44,483 bases of DNA from an uncultured Pseudomonadota bacterium (lineage in GTDB: Bacteria > Pseudomonadota > Gammaproteobacteria > Burkholderiales > Methylophilaceae), in assembly GCA_903876765.1 (NCBI GenBank), contig CAIRBH010000044.1, forward strand, positions 1 through 44,483. Direction: 5' to 3'. Shown piece after piece: positions 1 through 9,407 of this stretch (the stretch's first letter is position 1; each line of letters starts with the position of its first letter). The notes under the pieces are model-generated. The model was not told the origin of the DNA, searched no databases, and was given only the letters and a program-made list of their open reading frames with translations. A program made the translations under genes and the position numbers.

Positions 1-3000
1 TCGCCCCTGAGGTAACTGATATAGTGCCTGTACCAAAGGCTTTAGCATTACCTGCTTTAAGGGTACCCGCACTGATAGTAGTCGTGCCAGTGTAGGTGTT
101 AGTGCCAGAAAGGGTTTGCGTAGCACCACCAATCTTGTTAAGTGAGCCTACCCCAGTGAGGGTGCCTGCATAAGTATTGCTTGAGGATCCTCTAATGATC
201 AATGTAACAGCAGCGGGAGTGGTGGCTAAATTAGATAGGCTAAAAGTGGCAGTAGTGCCAGAACCCGCTAAACCATAGACCGTTACCGCACTGATGCCAG
301 AAGCCACATTGACAGTGGCATTATTGGTCAGCACGCCTGTGCCTACTGCATTGGCATGGCCTAAAGTTAAAGTCCCTGCTGATACCGTGGTGCCGCCTGT
401 GTAGGTGTTAGCAGCGGTTAGGATAACTGAGTAACTACTGCCCGTGCTGATAGTTAATGCGCCAGCACCAGAGATGGTGTTGGGGATGGTAGTTGTAATA
501 CTTCCTGTATTTATAGTTGCACTGCCATCTAGGGTAATTGTGCCATAAACGTTCACTGCGTTTAGAAGACTACAAGCACTAGCAGTACACCCAGCGCTAA
601 AAGTAACTGGGTTTGCTAAGTCGTATAATCCCGAAAAGCGTATAAAACCAGAGTTAATCGTAACAGAGCCCTTACCCAGTGGAGCAGTGCTAATTGTACT
701 GCCTGTTGTGCAAGTTACACCGCAATTTGGATCATATAACGAACCAACACTTCCCCCATTGATGGTGGTGCCACCACTGTATGTGCTTTGGCCAGATAAG
801 TAAACATTACCCGTTTGGCTAGCACTATTGATACTTAATGCGGTGCTACCTGCTATCACTCCAGCATAAGTCAGTATGTATGAGCTGGTGGCAGCGAGGC
901 CGCCGCCAGAGGCACCTAAGGTAATGCCTCTATTGGTCACTAAGGTAAAGGTGGCGGTTGATTGCAGTGTGCCACCGTTTAAAGTAATAGCAGAGGCGGT
1001 CACTGTGCCTGGTGCCGTGCCCAAATTAGCGTCTGCGCTAATGGATAAAATACCGCCTGATATGGTGGTGCCACCAGTGTAGGTATTGGCGCCAGATAAG
1101 ACTAAGGTGCCGGAACCTGTTTTAGTGACAGTGCCTGCCCCACTGATAACACCAAGTAAAGTTCCAGTTGCATCTGCGTCTTTGACATTAAAAGTCACCC
1201 CACCCGTCACGGCCAAGGTTCCGCTACCACTGATTGAGCCAGTGGTAGTGGTGATTCCAGAATTAAGTACCAGCGCTAATGTGCCCGCACTATTACTAAT
1301 CCCAGCACTGATCACAATATTATTGTCTGCGTTTAGGGTGAGGGTGGGCGTTCCTGTGGTGCCTGTTTTAGTGATGGCACTGCTAACCGTAATGGTGCCT
1401 AATCCATTGCCAAGGCTAGCGTTGGTAGCAGTATTAATCGTTACACTGGTGCCTGCATTGAGTGATGTAACAATTGAAGCCGCTAGTATGGTGCTTGTTT
1501 GAGTTGGGGTGTAGTTTGCCGCATAAGTAGTACCAGTAGCACCTGAACCAGCTATCGTTACATCATAAGGATCTAGTAACCACATACCGGCATGGCCAGC
1601 ATTAATAGTTGCTAAGGTGCTCAGTATGCCGCCTGAAGTTTCTATATAGCCACCGTTAATATTGCTTGTGCTGTTATCTTGTTGTGCGGCATTGATGATG
1701 GTGCTTTCATCAAGCACAGTGTTAGCTGAAAATGGTAGGCTTTGATGAATGTCGTCATAGCCGATTTTGATGGTGCCGCCATTGGTAAAACCTGTGGCTT
1801 GGATGTTGGTATTTGAGATGAGGGTTTGATGCAATCCTGAAATTAGTACAGTGCCACCTAAACCTGAACCACCATTTGTTTGAATTAAACTGTTTTGTAA
1901 ATTGACATCACCGTGGTTGGCGATGATTTTGATAGTGCCGCCATCTTGTTTGGCGTTAGAGATTAAACTTGTATTTGCGATTGTGATAGATTGATAAGCG
2001 TCAATTGCAATCGTACCGCCTCGGCCATTTTCGCCATTGGTCATGACTGTGCCGGCAATGCTCACTTTGCCATTAGCAGAAACCATCTCTACTGATCCAC
2101 CTTGGTCACCGCTCATGTCTATTGTTGCCGTTGCACCGATGGCCACTTCGTCTGAACCTGATAATAAAACGCGATCTGTATTTTGGTTGCTGCGTGCACG
2201 AACTCTGCCAGTGATGCTTAAGCGTGACGCAAACAATGCCATGAATAATGGTGAGCTTTCACCTGATTGACCATAAGCAAATAAATCACCTGCAACTGAA
2301 ATAGTGGGTGCTGCGGCAGCAATTTTTGCTGCTTTAGCCGCGGCCAATAATTCAAGCACTACTGAGTTGCCTGCAACTAAATTAATATTCAGTGGTGCGC
2401 TAGTATCGCTGATTATGCTACCTGCAATGTTGATGTCTGTGTTTGCGTTGATTTCTAAATTGCTAGTGTCACCAGCTGTTTTTTCTATCACTTGGTCTTT
2501 TAGCAAATTGAATGAACCGCTCAAAGCGTTTAAAGAAACATGGCTGCTATTGAGTGTGTTTGAAATCACTTTTGCCATGCCTGCGTCCATGGTGATGCTA
2601 GGCATGTTAATTGTCCAGTTACCTTTTGCGCTGATGCCATCTTGGTTGTTGGTATTTACAAGGGCAGTCGGTGCTAGTTCCAATTTTTCTGCATTGGTTT
2701 GCACAACACCACCTTTACCTGAAACAGCACCACCAGTTGCAAGCATAGCGCCAGCTAATTTGCTGATAGGCGCTGTGGTTTTAATCACACCACCTTGACC
2801 TGCATCTACCGCTGACACATTGATCACTGAAGCGGCTTCTGTCACCAAAGTCTTGCTAGCTGTAATTGTCACTTCACCACCAGCAGCTGAACCTTTAGCC
2901 AAGGTTTGTGAACCAGCAGCTAGAGTGACGTTGTCGCCGTCAATCATAATGCGACCACCTACGCTGACAAGTTTGGTGCCCACATTGCTGGCGTCTAAAG

Positions 3001-3787
3001 TGCCGCTTTGTTTAATCACCCCAGCGACTAATGCGTTCATGGCTTTTGCTGAGAGGATAATAGTACCGCCGCTGACGGTGATTGCTGATTTATTTTCTAC
3101 CAGGGTGTTGATGCTTGCCGCGGTTGTAGTGATTGAAGCGAGGTGACTGTTGCTATCAAAATTTAGGGTGATGCGCTCACCTGAAGCCATCACCACGGTA
3201 CCCATTTGTGCCACGATCACACCACCGTTTCTAACCTCAGGCGCTAGCAATGCCACATAGCCTTTTAGGCCAGCTTTAATGCTGCCATCATTCACAACAC
3301 TACCGCTAGAGCCGTTGCGGTCAAAATGGTATTTGCCGTTGTTGTAATCGTCATTGCTGATGCTGTGCGTGGTGGCTGTGAGTGAGCCTACATCCAAGCT
3401 GGCCGATGGGCTGAAATATACCCCAGCAGTATTTTGTAAAATCACTTCGCCAGGTGCGTTGATTTTGCCATAGACTTGTGATGGGCTGGCACTACCGATT
3501 TTGTTCAGGGTTGAGGCGCTGCTATTGGGTTGCTTGAAGTTGACCGTAGCGTCTTTGCCGACGTTAAATGACTCCCAATTTACAATGGCGCGTTGCGAGG
3601 TTTGATTGACGTTCAAAGTCTCGCCAGTGCTGGATATGGAGGCATTTCCAGACACCACTTGCCCCCCAGTTGGCAGGGCGTTGGCGGCAGGCTCGGCGTA
3701 GGCAATACCATACGCCCCTATCAACAACATAGGGGCACAGAGTATTAACCGTAATAAATACCTATTGGTTTGCCTTAAATTCAACAC
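1..3787 (-). CDS. TpsA-type filamentous haemagglutinin-like adhesin (3' end outside the window)
   Basis: An open frame on the minus strand runs from a probable GTG at 3787 to the window edge, giving about 1262 residues with no stop seen in the parts I translated. An in-frame TAA lies just upstream of the start. An ATG at 3730 is an alternative but would cut the signal peptide short (…LLIGAYGIAYA|EP). Residues about 35–200 form the TPS/haemagglutinin N-terminal domain, with 'VNWESFNVGKDATVNF' and 'YFSPSASLDVGSLTATT' near residues 116–135. A 'MWLLDPYDVT' motif, usual in this family, lies near residue 733. The C-terminal visible part carries beta-strand repeats. Family knowledge: such proteins are exported through a dedicated TpsB pore and form a right-handed beta-helix on the surface, acting in adhesion or competition. 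The cognate transporter lies immediately upstream. Its C-terminus, and hence any toxin or release module, cannot be seen. Confidence 0.88.
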   Translation of the reverse strand, partial: MLNLRQTNRYLLRLILCAPMLLIGAYGIAYAEPAANALPTGGQVVSGNASISSTGETLNVNQTSQRAIVNWESFNVGKDATVNFKQPNSSASTLNKIGSASPSQVYGKINAPGEVILQNTAGVYFSPSASLDVGSLTATTHSISNDDYNNGKYHFDRNGSSGSVVNDGSIKAGLKGYVALLAPEVRNGGVIVAQMGTVVMASGERITLNFDSNSHLASITTTAASINTLVENKSAITVSGGTIILSAKAMNALVAGVIKQSGTLDASNVGTKLVSVGGRIMIDGDNVTLAAGSQTLAKGSAAGGEVTITASKTLVTEAASVINVSAVDAGQGGVIKTTAPISKLAGAMLATGGAVSGKGGVVQTNAEKLELAPTALVNTNNQDGISAKGNWTINMPSITMDAGMAKVISNTLNSSHVSLNALSGSFNLLKDQVIEKTAGDTSNLEINANTDINIAGSIISDTSAPLNINLVAGNSVVLELLAAAKAAKIAAAAPTISVAGDLFAYGQSGESSPLFMALFASRLSITGRVRARSNQNTDRVLLSGSDEVAIGATATIDMSGDQGGSVEMVSANGKVSIAGTVMTNGENGRGGTIAIDAYQSITIANTSLISNAKQDGGTIKIIANHGDVNLQNSLIQTNGGSGLGGTVLISGLHQTLISNTNIQATGFTNGGTIKIGYDDIHQSLPFSANTVLDESTIINAAQQDNSTSNINGGYIETSGGILSTLATINAGHAGMWLLDPYDVTIAGSGATGTTYAANYTPTQTSTILAASIVTSLNAGTSVTINTATNASLGNGLGTITVSSAITKTGTTGTPTLTLNADNNIVISAGISNSAGTLALVLNSGITTTTGSISGSGTLAVTGGVTFNVKDADATGTLLGVISGAGTVTKTGSGTLVLSGANTYTGGTTISGGILSISADANLGTAPGTVTASAITLNGGTLQSTATFTLVTNRGITLGASGGGLAATSSYILTYAGVIAGSTALSINSASQTGNVYLSGQSTYSGGTTINGGSVGSLYDPNCGVTCTTGSTISTAPLGKGSVTINSGFIRFSGLYDLANPVTFSAGCTASACSLLNAVNVYGTITLDGSATINTGSITTTIPNTISGAGALTISTGSSYSVILTAANTYTGGTTVSAGTLTLGHANAVGTGVLTNNATVNVASGISAVTVYGLAGSGTTATFSLSNLATTPAAVTLIIRGSSSNTYAGTLTGVGSLNKIGGATQTLSGTNTYTGTTTISAGTLKAGNAKAFGTGTISVTSGA
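60..1100 (-). repeat. Autotransporter-type beta-strand repeats within tpsA
   Basis: At least four copies of a motif of the form (S/A)(G/A)xxTY(T/S)GxTT(I/V)(S/N)(A/G)G occur in the translated minus strand, near plus-strand positions 1046–1097, 751–797, 377–421 and 67–116. They are spaced roughly 300–370 bp apart. They match the passenger-associated transport repeat (PATR, PF12951/TIGR02601) pattern known from type V secretion passengers. The array continues towards the window edge, so the true copy number is unknown. Confidence 0.75.
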
Positions 3788-4305
3788 AACATTTAATCTT
3801 TTTAGAAATTACACCTAAAACAGGTTCGTCTGCCTCTTACGGCAGCTTTCTGAAAAACTTAAATGTTTTTTTAAATTTTTTTAAATTTTTTATTATTTAT
3901 AAGTTATTTGATACTTTTTATCATTTATATAGCCTGGCATTGAAGGGCTAACAGCCCATGGCATGGCATTAAAAACTGGCTAATTTATGACTTATTTGAG
4001 GGCTAAAACCATGCTGTGGGGATTAAAAAAGATGGTGATACAGGCGCGAAAAAATGGCTAAAGGCGAGCTGAAAATTTAGCCGAAGTGACAAAAAAGGAT
4101 AAAAAAATCCTAGTAAAAAAACATGAAAAAAGATGCTAAAAAACGAATGGAACAACTTTGAAAAAGATTTTTGCGCAAAGTTGATGCGGAAATGTTGGCC
4201 TGAGAAAACACTAAAACTGGTCTTATGCTAGCTTACAAAATAAGCTTAAAAATAGTAAAACCAGCTTATAAAATTGCCCTGTCTATCTATATGACGACTA
4301 GCAAT
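3788..4305 (-). other. tpsB–tpsA intergenic region with structured leader
   Basis: This 518-bp gap holds no convincing gene. Close to the tpsA start, two hairpins are visible in the minus-strand transcript: a 5-bp stem (3830–3834 with 3841–3845, loop 3835–3840) and a 4-bp stem (3813–3816 with 3822–3825). A long A/T tract lies at 3861–3900. Further away are small inverted repeats: 3945–3949 with 3953–3957, 4056–4062 with 4076–4082, and 4096–4100 with 4107–4111. None has a run of T that would make a classic terminator. The length and the structured leader suggest that tpsA may have its own promoter, but I cannot point to convincing −35/−10 boxes. Confidence 0.4.
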
Positions 4306-6042
4306 TTATGGCAAGTTGATACTGGCATTAATCCAATAAAAATTGTCATGGCGCGTGCCGTCAGAATCTGTGCCGTCGGCCTGAGGCTTGGGGTTATCGC
4401 CTATGCGTTTTGACCAAACCAGTGAGATGCTGGAATGCAGTTTTAAGAAGCTAGGCTTCCATTCTAGTGACGCACCATAGCCATTCATATTGAAGCCATT
4501 TTGACCTGTGGCGTTGGGCAGATGAGTCAATTTATTGGTGTTGTTCACATATTCTTTGGCGAGTCCATAGTCATAAAAACCGACTAAGCTAAGGTCTGCT
4601 GGCAGCTCTTTATGTAGCTCTAGATTAACTAATAAGCCATCACTGCCACCGCCCTCACTAGAAGGATATGCGCGAACACCAGTGGCACCGCCGAGGTAAA
4701 ATTTTTGTGAAGAATCTAAATTGCTATCTGCTAACTGACCATTGAATTTAATCACGCTACTGATGGTTTGCGTATAAAACTGCGTGTTGTTGAGGTTCCA
4801 TCTTAAACGGGCAAATCGGCCTTCTACTTCTTGGCTAATTTTGCCCGCTCTAAAGCTGGCAGGCGAATTACCGTAGTCGGCGTAGCCTAGGTCAAGATCA
4901 AGCGAAGCAGATGTTTGCCCAGCAAGCGTCAGGCTATTGCGATGCCCAAGCGAGCTGCCTATCGTGAACAAATCGACTTTATAATCACTTTCTAGGCCAT
5001 TGCTGCTGGTGTTTTTATAATGTTTTATTTCTAGTGCGGCATTGCTGGTGATATTCAAATTTCTGCCGCGTAAACTAGGATAGCTCGCCGCTAAAGATAT
5101 GGTTTGCGCGTTGCCCGCAGGTTTAAGCGACAGCCCAGCACCTTCAATAACGTCATATTTTAATGCGCTGGCGTTGATGCCTAGACTTAATCCTGAGTAG
5201 CCTATAGGACGGTTAAATCCAGCTCTAGCGTAGTCGTTGCCAGTGGTGTGCATATAGGAAAAATCAATGCGATCGCCTATATTGAGCGGGCTAAATAACG
5301 AGGCAGCGGCCAAATAACGCTGACGCCCAGTCGAGAGGAAGCCATAGTTATCAGATGAAATGCTGGCAGCATAAGCCGCCGTGTTGCTAATCTTGACTAG
5401 CGATTCGGCCTGACCTTCTTTATCGCCTGCACGTAATGACTGACTGACCGCAACGCCAGGTAATTCATTGGCAATTAATATTGCACGGTCTAGCGTATCG
5501 AGTTTCAATACTTGATCTGGCGGGTTATTGGCTTCAATAAAACGCTTAATGATCTCTGGATCCACCTGATAAGTAACACCTGCCTCGCCGTCTATCTTAG
5601 CGCCGCCATACTGCGCTTCGACTATCTGCACCTTAACCTCACCCTCGCTAATATCTTGCTTAGGCAAGCTTGCGGTGGCTAAGTAAGCGCGATCTTTGTA
5701 GTACAGACTAATGCTATCAACCGCCAGTTTTAACTCGTCAAAGGTAATTTCTCTATTAAGATAATCTTTTAAGTAAGCTTCTAACTGATTAGCGCTAAAC
5801 AGATGGTTGCCCTCAAACACAAAATGCTTAACGCTGAAGCGAAAACCCTCTTGAGATGGCTTCTCTACTGGCTTTTCTTGCTCTATCGTGGGCGGTGTTC
5901 TAAGCGGCTGTTTTTGATCTAGTATGCGCTCAATTTGGTTGAGTTGCTGCCCAGCATCTGCCGCCCAAATACCTTGGCTATGCCCTAATAATAGCAGCGT
6001 AATCAATGCAGACTTTGGTTTAAAGGAATGATTGGCGAGCAT
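4306..6042 (-). CDS. TpsB-type outer-membrane transporter (ShlB/FhaC/HecB family)
   Basis: The 578-residue protein is the pore that exports the downstream TpsA adhesin across the outer membrane. A signal peptide is visible (hydrophobic residues 12–26, probable cleavage after 'GIWA'). A proline-rich linker follows, then a POTRA domain at about 67–155 ('HFVFEGNHLFSANQLEAYL'), and a long 16-strand-barrel region. The conserved loop-6 motif appears as 'GVRAYPSSEGG' near residues 455–465, a variant of VRGY. Length is normal for the family. One oddity is that the last strand ends in '…INASINLP' rather than the usual terminal aromatic residue recognised by the BAM complex. Start is ATG at 6042, with no strong ribosome-binding site. 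The order tpsB then tpsA on one strand is the classic two-partner arrangement. Confidence 0.9.
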   Translation of the reverse strand: MLANHSFKPKSALITLLLLGHSQGIWAADAGQQLNQIERILDQKQPLRTPPTIEQEKPVEKPSQEGFRFSVKHFVFEGNHLFSANQLEAYLKDYLNREITFDELKLAVDSISLYYKDRAYLATASLPKQDISEGEVKVQIVEAQYGGAKIDGEAGVTYQVDPEIIKRFIEANNPPDQVLKLDTLDRAILIANELPGVAVSQSLRAGDKEGQAESLVKISNTAAYAASISSDNYGFLSTGRQRYLAAASLFSPLNIGDRIDFSYMHTTGNDYARAGFNRPIGYSGLSLGINASALKYDVIEGAGLSLKPAGNAQTISLAASYPSLRGRNLNITSNAALEIKHYKNTSSNGLESDYKVDLFTIGSSLGHRNSLTLAGQTSASLDLDLGYADYGNSPASFRAGKISQEVEGRFARLRWNLNNTQFYTQTISSVIKFNGQLADSNLDSSQKFYLGGATGVRAYPSSEGGGSDGLLVNLELHKELPADLSLVGFYDYGLAKEYVNNTNKLTHLPNATGQNGFNMNGYGASLEWKPSFLKLHSSISLVWSKRIGDNPKPQADGTDSDGTRHDNFYWINASINLP

Positions 6043-6167
6043 ATGGTGAGTTAAAGAATATGTTTGTTAGTATCAATTATGGCGATATTTTTTATATTTA
6101 ATATATACATAACCTGCTGATTTTAATGGTTTAAGTAATGAGTTTTTGACTAAAAATTAGTACTTAT

Positions 6168-6173
6168 ATTATA
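6168..6173 (-). promoter_or_regulatory. Possible −10 box upstream of tpsB
   Basis: A perfect TATAAT lies on the minus strand about 126 bp before the tpsB start. No good −35 box is visible at 16–18 bp. The rest of the gap 6043–6380 is AT-rich and shows no gene. Confidence 0.25.
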
Positions 6174-6380
6174 GCAGCTTGCATTTTAACCAAAGAAACT
6201 GGCTACAAACAGCTGATTAGACCCAAAAAATATAATCACTTTTTGCTTAAACTACACTGCTAGCCTAGGCAAATCAGGGCTAAGCTTAGCGTTTACGCCT
6301 ATATAAAATTATCACAATAACTTAAAAAACCCACTGTCATCGGCAGTTAATTATCTGGCTTATCATGATACGTCATTTAA

Positions 6381-6408
6381 TAAAAAGGGCTGGAATTCAT
6401 TCCAGCCC
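6381..6408 (-). terminator. Rho-independent terminator downstream of erpA
   Basis: A perfect 10-bp inverted repeat (6387–6396 with 6399–6408) with a 2-base loop is followed on the minus strand by a T run (A's at 6382–6386 on the plus strand). It lies about 50 bp after the erpA stop and separates erpA from tpsB transcription. Confidence 0.8.
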
Positions 6409-6458
6409 TTGTATTTTACCGCGTTTGAGCATCACCCAAAATAGCGATTTAATTGCCT

Positions 6459-6833
6459 TTATACTGAAAAAGAAGAGCCACAACCGCAGGTCGTGGTCGC
6501 TTGTGGGTTGCGAATAACAAATTGCGAACCTTGCAAACTATCTTGATAATCAATTTCAGCACCCATTAAATACTGCAAACTCATGGGGTCTATCAGCAAG
6601 GTTACACTGTCTTTTTGTACTTGCGTATCGTCGTCATTGACTTCTTCTTCAAAGGTAAAACCATACTGAAACCCAGAACAGCCACCGCCACTGACAAATA
6701 CGCGCAGCTTTAAATCAGGTGAGCCTTCCTCATCTATCAACTCTTTTACTTTTTTTGCAGCGTTATCTGTAAACACCAACGGCGCTGGCATAGCTTGTAT
6801 ATCAGCATTTTGTATTTCAGTGACAGCATTCAT
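6459..6833 (-). CDS. erpA: Iron–sulfur cluster insertion protein ErpA
   Basis: This 124-residue A-type carrier delivers Fe–S clusters to apo-enzymes in the cytoplasm (in E. coli including isoprenoid-pathway enzymes). The three cluster cysteines are visible: C52 in '[12 protein letters not shown]' and C116/C118 in 'TTCGCGSSF'. The length and the acidic stretch after the first cysteine ('FEEEVNDDD') fit ErpA better than IscA or SufA. The start at 6833 has a good AGGAG ribosome-binding site 7 bases upstream. The gene is followed by its own terminator. The neighbour upstream is a bactofilin about 100 bp away. Confidence 0.93.
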   Translation of the reverse strand: MNAVTEIQNADIQAMPAPLVFTDNAAKKVKELIDEEGSPDLKLRVFVSGGGCSGFQYGFTFEEEVNDDDTQVQKDSVTLLIDPMSLQYLMGAEIDYQDSLQGSQFVIRNPQATTTCGCGSSFSV

Positions 6834-6937
6834 TATGTACTCCTAAATTTCTTAATAAAATCATTATGCTACAGTAAGTTAGCAAGGTCAATCAGCCAGT
6901 CTCTGTCGGCCAGTTTCAAAGTCTCTAACTTAAGTGT

Positions 6938-7330
6938 CTAATTATTCGCATCGACTAGCGTTTGTAGATGATCTGCCAGAAAAACCAGCTTGCCTTCTAT
7001 GACTGCGCCCGTGTGCATTTCTAGAGATTTGTAATGCAAATCGCCAGTAATGTGCGCTTTAGATTGCAACTCTATGAACTGCCCAGCCTTAACTGTACCG
7101 ATCACTTTGCCGTTGATGATAACTTTAGAGGCAGTAACTGCCCCTTCAATAGAGCCATGCTCACTTAAAATGAGCGTGCTTGGCGTCGCATTGGGTTCAC
7201 TGACATTGCCATGAATTGTGCCATCTACACGCAAACCGCCAGTAAAATTTACATCGCCGTTAATCTGTGTCTCTATACCTACTAGCGTGTCTATGTTGTC
7301 TAGGCTTTTACTACTTTTCTTAAAAAACAT
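6938..7330 (-). CDS. Bactofilin (polymer-forming cytoskeletal protein)
   Basis: The central region (about residues 15–115 of 130) shows the short hydrophobic/glycine repeat of bactofilins ('IETQINGDVNFTGGLRVDGTIHGNV'-type strands; PF04519), which polymerise into filaments that organise cell shape and wall enzymes. I chose the ATG at 7330 ('MFFKKSSKSLDNIDTLVG') because bactofilins typically begin with this short basic tail and a GGGAA sequence lies 5–9 bases upstream. The frame is open to an ATG at 7360, which would add ten residues but has no ribosome-binding site. In related bacteria a bactofilin often sits between erpA and argC, as here. Confidence 0.88.
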   Translation of the reverse strand: MFFKKSSKSLDNIDTLVGIETQINGDVNFTGGLRVDGTIHGNVSEPNATPSTLILSEHGSIEGAVTASKVIINGKVIGTVKAGQFIELQSKAHITGDLHYKSLEMHTGAVIEGKLVFLADHLQTLVDANN

Positions 7331-7418
7331 ACTGATTCCCATTCGGTTCGTTAGCGTCATATTTTACTATAAAGTTCAATCAAACTTAGCTAGCTATCAG
7401 GCCAAGTTTCAATCAGGT

Positions 7419-7787
7419 TTACTTTGCCAGCCTTTTATTGCCCAACATATTTTTATAAAACAATAAATCTTCTTTGATTTTTATATTCTCATCTTGTACC
7501 ACATTGAGCTCTCGTCCGAGATTACTTTGTGCCGCTTGCTCAACTTGTAATTGCCGCTCTAGTTGAATAATTTTAGTCTGTAAACTTTGACTTTCTGCCG
7601 TTGCCAGTTTTAATTTTTCAGCGATATTGGCATAATCAGAAAATTGCCAGCTGGCAATCGCGTAGCCTAGCAGGATAAATAAGCTCGCGACTCCCCACTG
7701 AAAATACCAAGGACGCTGTGAGCGCACCGCCACTTGTTTGGCAGTTAAACCAAAATGCCGGCGAATTCTTCTTCTAACTGGTTTCAT
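7419..7787 (-). CDS. Small membrane-anchored coiled-coil protein (DUF6776-like N-terminal part)
   Basis: The protein has 122 residues: a very basic N-terminus ('RRRIRRHF'), one transmembrane segment at about residues 31–48, and a coiled coil at about 55–110 rich in L, Q and E, ending '…KIKEDLLFYKNMLGNKRLAK'. The sequence resembles the first half of a betaproteobacterial family usually near argC and a bactofilin. From memory, those proteins continue after a 'KEDLxFF…LLP' motif into a second globular domain, which is missing here. A good ribosome-binding site (AAGGTAG) precedes the ATG at 7787. Function unknown; the position suggests a role in the cell envelope with the bactofilin. Confidence 0.7.
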   Translation of the reverse strand: MKPVRRRIRRHFGLTAKQVAVRSQRPWYFQWGVASLFILLGYAIASWQFSDYANIAEKLKLATAESQSLQTKIIQLERQLQVEQAAQSNLGRELNVVQDENIKIKEDLLFYKNMLGNKRLAK

Positions 7788-7813
7788 GCACTACCTTATA
7801 TTGGGTCTGGCAG

Positions 7814-8863
7814 TTAAGGTAAAAGTGGCACCACTTCTAGGCCAGTGTTCTCTGCTAAATCAAACATAATATTCATGTTTTGCACAGCCTGACCAGCAGC
7901 GCCTTTGACCAAGTTATCTTGCACCACCACTAGCGTCAAATAGCCTGTTTGCGCATGTTGATGCAGCGCAATACGGATTTGATTAGAGCCGCGCACCGAA
8001 CGTGTTTCAGGAAAAACCCCAGCAGGCAATACATCGACAAACCGTTCATGCTGGTAGCGTTGTTCAAACAATGCCTGCAAATCAAGGGATTGGGCTGACG
8101 CTGATAGTTTAACGTATATCGTGGTCAGCATGCCACGTATCATAGGAATTAAATGTGGCACAAAAATAAATTGCAGCGGTTTGCCTGCCAATTGTGTCAG
8201 CTGAGCATGAATTTCTGGATGATGCCTATGTCCTGCCACCCCATAGGCTTTCATATTGTCACTGGATTCTGCAAACAAAGTGGCTACTTCAGCTTTTCTT
8301 CCTGCGCCAGACACGCCAGATTTAGCATCCGCGATGATGGGTGCAGCAAGATCTATCAAGCCTTGCTCTAGTAAAGGGGCTAATCCTAATAATACGGTGG
8401 TTGGGTAACAGCCTGGATTGCCGATAATTTTTGCAGCTTTAATTTGCTCGCGATACAACTCTGGAATACCGTACACCGCTTCAGCCAAAACCGCTGGGCA
8501 GCTATGGGGCATTTTGTACCAAGTTTCAAACACGGCGACATCTTGCAAACGAAAATCTGCGGCAAGATCAATCACTTTTACCTGGGCATCCAATAATGCC
8601 TGCGCTTGGCTCATTGCCACACCATGCGGAGTGGCAAAAAATACCACATCGCAGTCTTGCAAATTGGCTAGTGCTGGGTCAGTAAAAGCTAAGTCTACAT
8701 AGCCACGCAAACTAGGAAACATGTCTGCCACTGGCAAGCCAGCTTCACCTCTTGAAGTAATCGTCGTCAGCGCGACATTGGGGTGCAGCGCCAATAGACG
8801 TAACAACTCTACGCCCGTGTAACCCGTGCCACCTACTATGCCAACTTTTAGTTTTTTATTCAT
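7814..8863 (-). CDS. argC: N-acetyl-gamma-glutamyl-phosphate reductase
   Basis: ArgC catalyses the third step of arginine synthesis, the NADPH-dependent reduction of N-acetylglutamyl phosphate to the semialdehyde. The N-terminal nucleotide-binding motif '[10 protein letters not shown]' (residues 8–17), the catalytic cysteine in 'GNPGCYPT' (about C152) and the histidine-containing 'AGHRHHPEI' are intact. The frame opens at a TTG (8866), but the adjoining ATG at 8863 is the more likely start, giving 349 residues, normal for the long form. It is not in an operon with other arg genes here; argH is 20 kb away. Confidence 0.95.
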   Translation of the reverse strand: MNKKLKVGIVGGTGYTGVELLRLLALHPNVALTTITSRGEAGLPVADMFPSLRGYVDLAFTDPALANLQDCDVVFFATPHGVAMSQAQALLDAQVKVIDLAADFRLQDVAVFETWYKMPHSCPAVLAEAVYGIPELYREQIKAAKIIGNPGCYPTTVLLGLAPLLEQGLIDLAAPIIADAKSGVSGAGRKAEVATLFAESSDNMKAYGVAGHRHHPEIHAQLTQLAGKPLQFIFVPHLIPMIRGMLTTIYVKLSASAQSLDLQALFEQRYQHERFVDVLPAGVFPETRSVRGSNQIRIALHQHAQTGYLTLVVVQDNLVKGAAGQAVQNMNIMFDLAENTGLEVVPLLP

Positions 8864-8941
8864 CAATTTTTAATTACCCCATGACGTCATCATAACAAAA
8901 AATGCCTAAAAAATTTATTCGTGTACGCCATCGCTAAAAAT

Positions 8942-8965
8942 AAAAAAGGCCGCGTAAGCGACCTT
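8942..8965 (-). terminator. Rho-independent terminator downstream of rpsI
   Basis: An 8-bp stem (8946–8953 with 8958–8965, one G·U pair, loop 8954–8957) is followed on the minus strand by a T run (A's at 8942–8947). It lies about 40 bp after the rpsI stop. Confidence 0.8.
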
Positions 8966-9002
8966 TTCGTTCTTCAAGCGCCAAACAACAGCATCTGAAG
9001 TA

Positions 9003-9395
9003 TTAACGTTTAGAGAATTGTTTACGACGACGCGCTTTGCGGAAACCGACTTTTTTACGCTCAACTTCACGTGCATCGCGAGTCACAAAGCCAGCTTGTG
9101 ATAATGCACTTTTTAAATTTGCATCAAAGTCTATCAAGGCGCGTGTAATACCATGACGCACGGCACCCGCTTGACCAGATTCACCGCCACCAATGACATT
9201 AACCATAATATCAAAGCTGGCTAAATTGTTAGTCAATTCAAGTGGTTGACGTAAAATCATACGTGCTGTTACACGTGAAAAATATTCATCAACAGGCTTG
9301 TCATTGACAATAATATTACCTTTACCTGTTTTCAAAAACACGCGCGCTACTGAGCTTTTGCGGCGGCCTGTACCATAATTATATTTACCGATCAT
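9003..9395 (-). CDS. rpsI: 30S ribosomal protein S9
   Basis: This 130-residue protein has the family's start ('[20 protein letters not shown]'), the '[15 protein letters not shown]' motif and the strongly basic C-terminus ending in '…QFSKR' that reaches the decoding centre. The start at 9395 is an ATG with AAGGG upstream. It follows rplM by 12 bp, the near-universal rplM–rpsI operon, and is closed by a terminator. Confidence 0.98.
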   Translation of the reverse strand: MIGKYNYGTGRRKSSVARVFLKTGKGNIIVNDKPVDEYFSRVTARMILRQPLELTNNLASFDIMVNVIGGGESGQAGAVRHGITRALIDFDANLKSALSQAGFVTRDAREVERKKVGFRKARRRKQFSKR

Positions 9396-9407
9396 CTTTA
9401 TATACCC

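Noticed and set aside
876-3146. Several plus-strand open frames opposite the tpsA gene
   Set aside because: Their sequences are rich in V, P, A and T without domains and lie antisense to a clear TPS adhesin; they are reading-frame shadows of its repetitive codons.
4225-4413. Plus-strand 62-codon frame overlapping the tpsB 3' end
   Set aside because: Its second half is antisense to tpsB, it has no ribosome-binding site and no recognisable domain.
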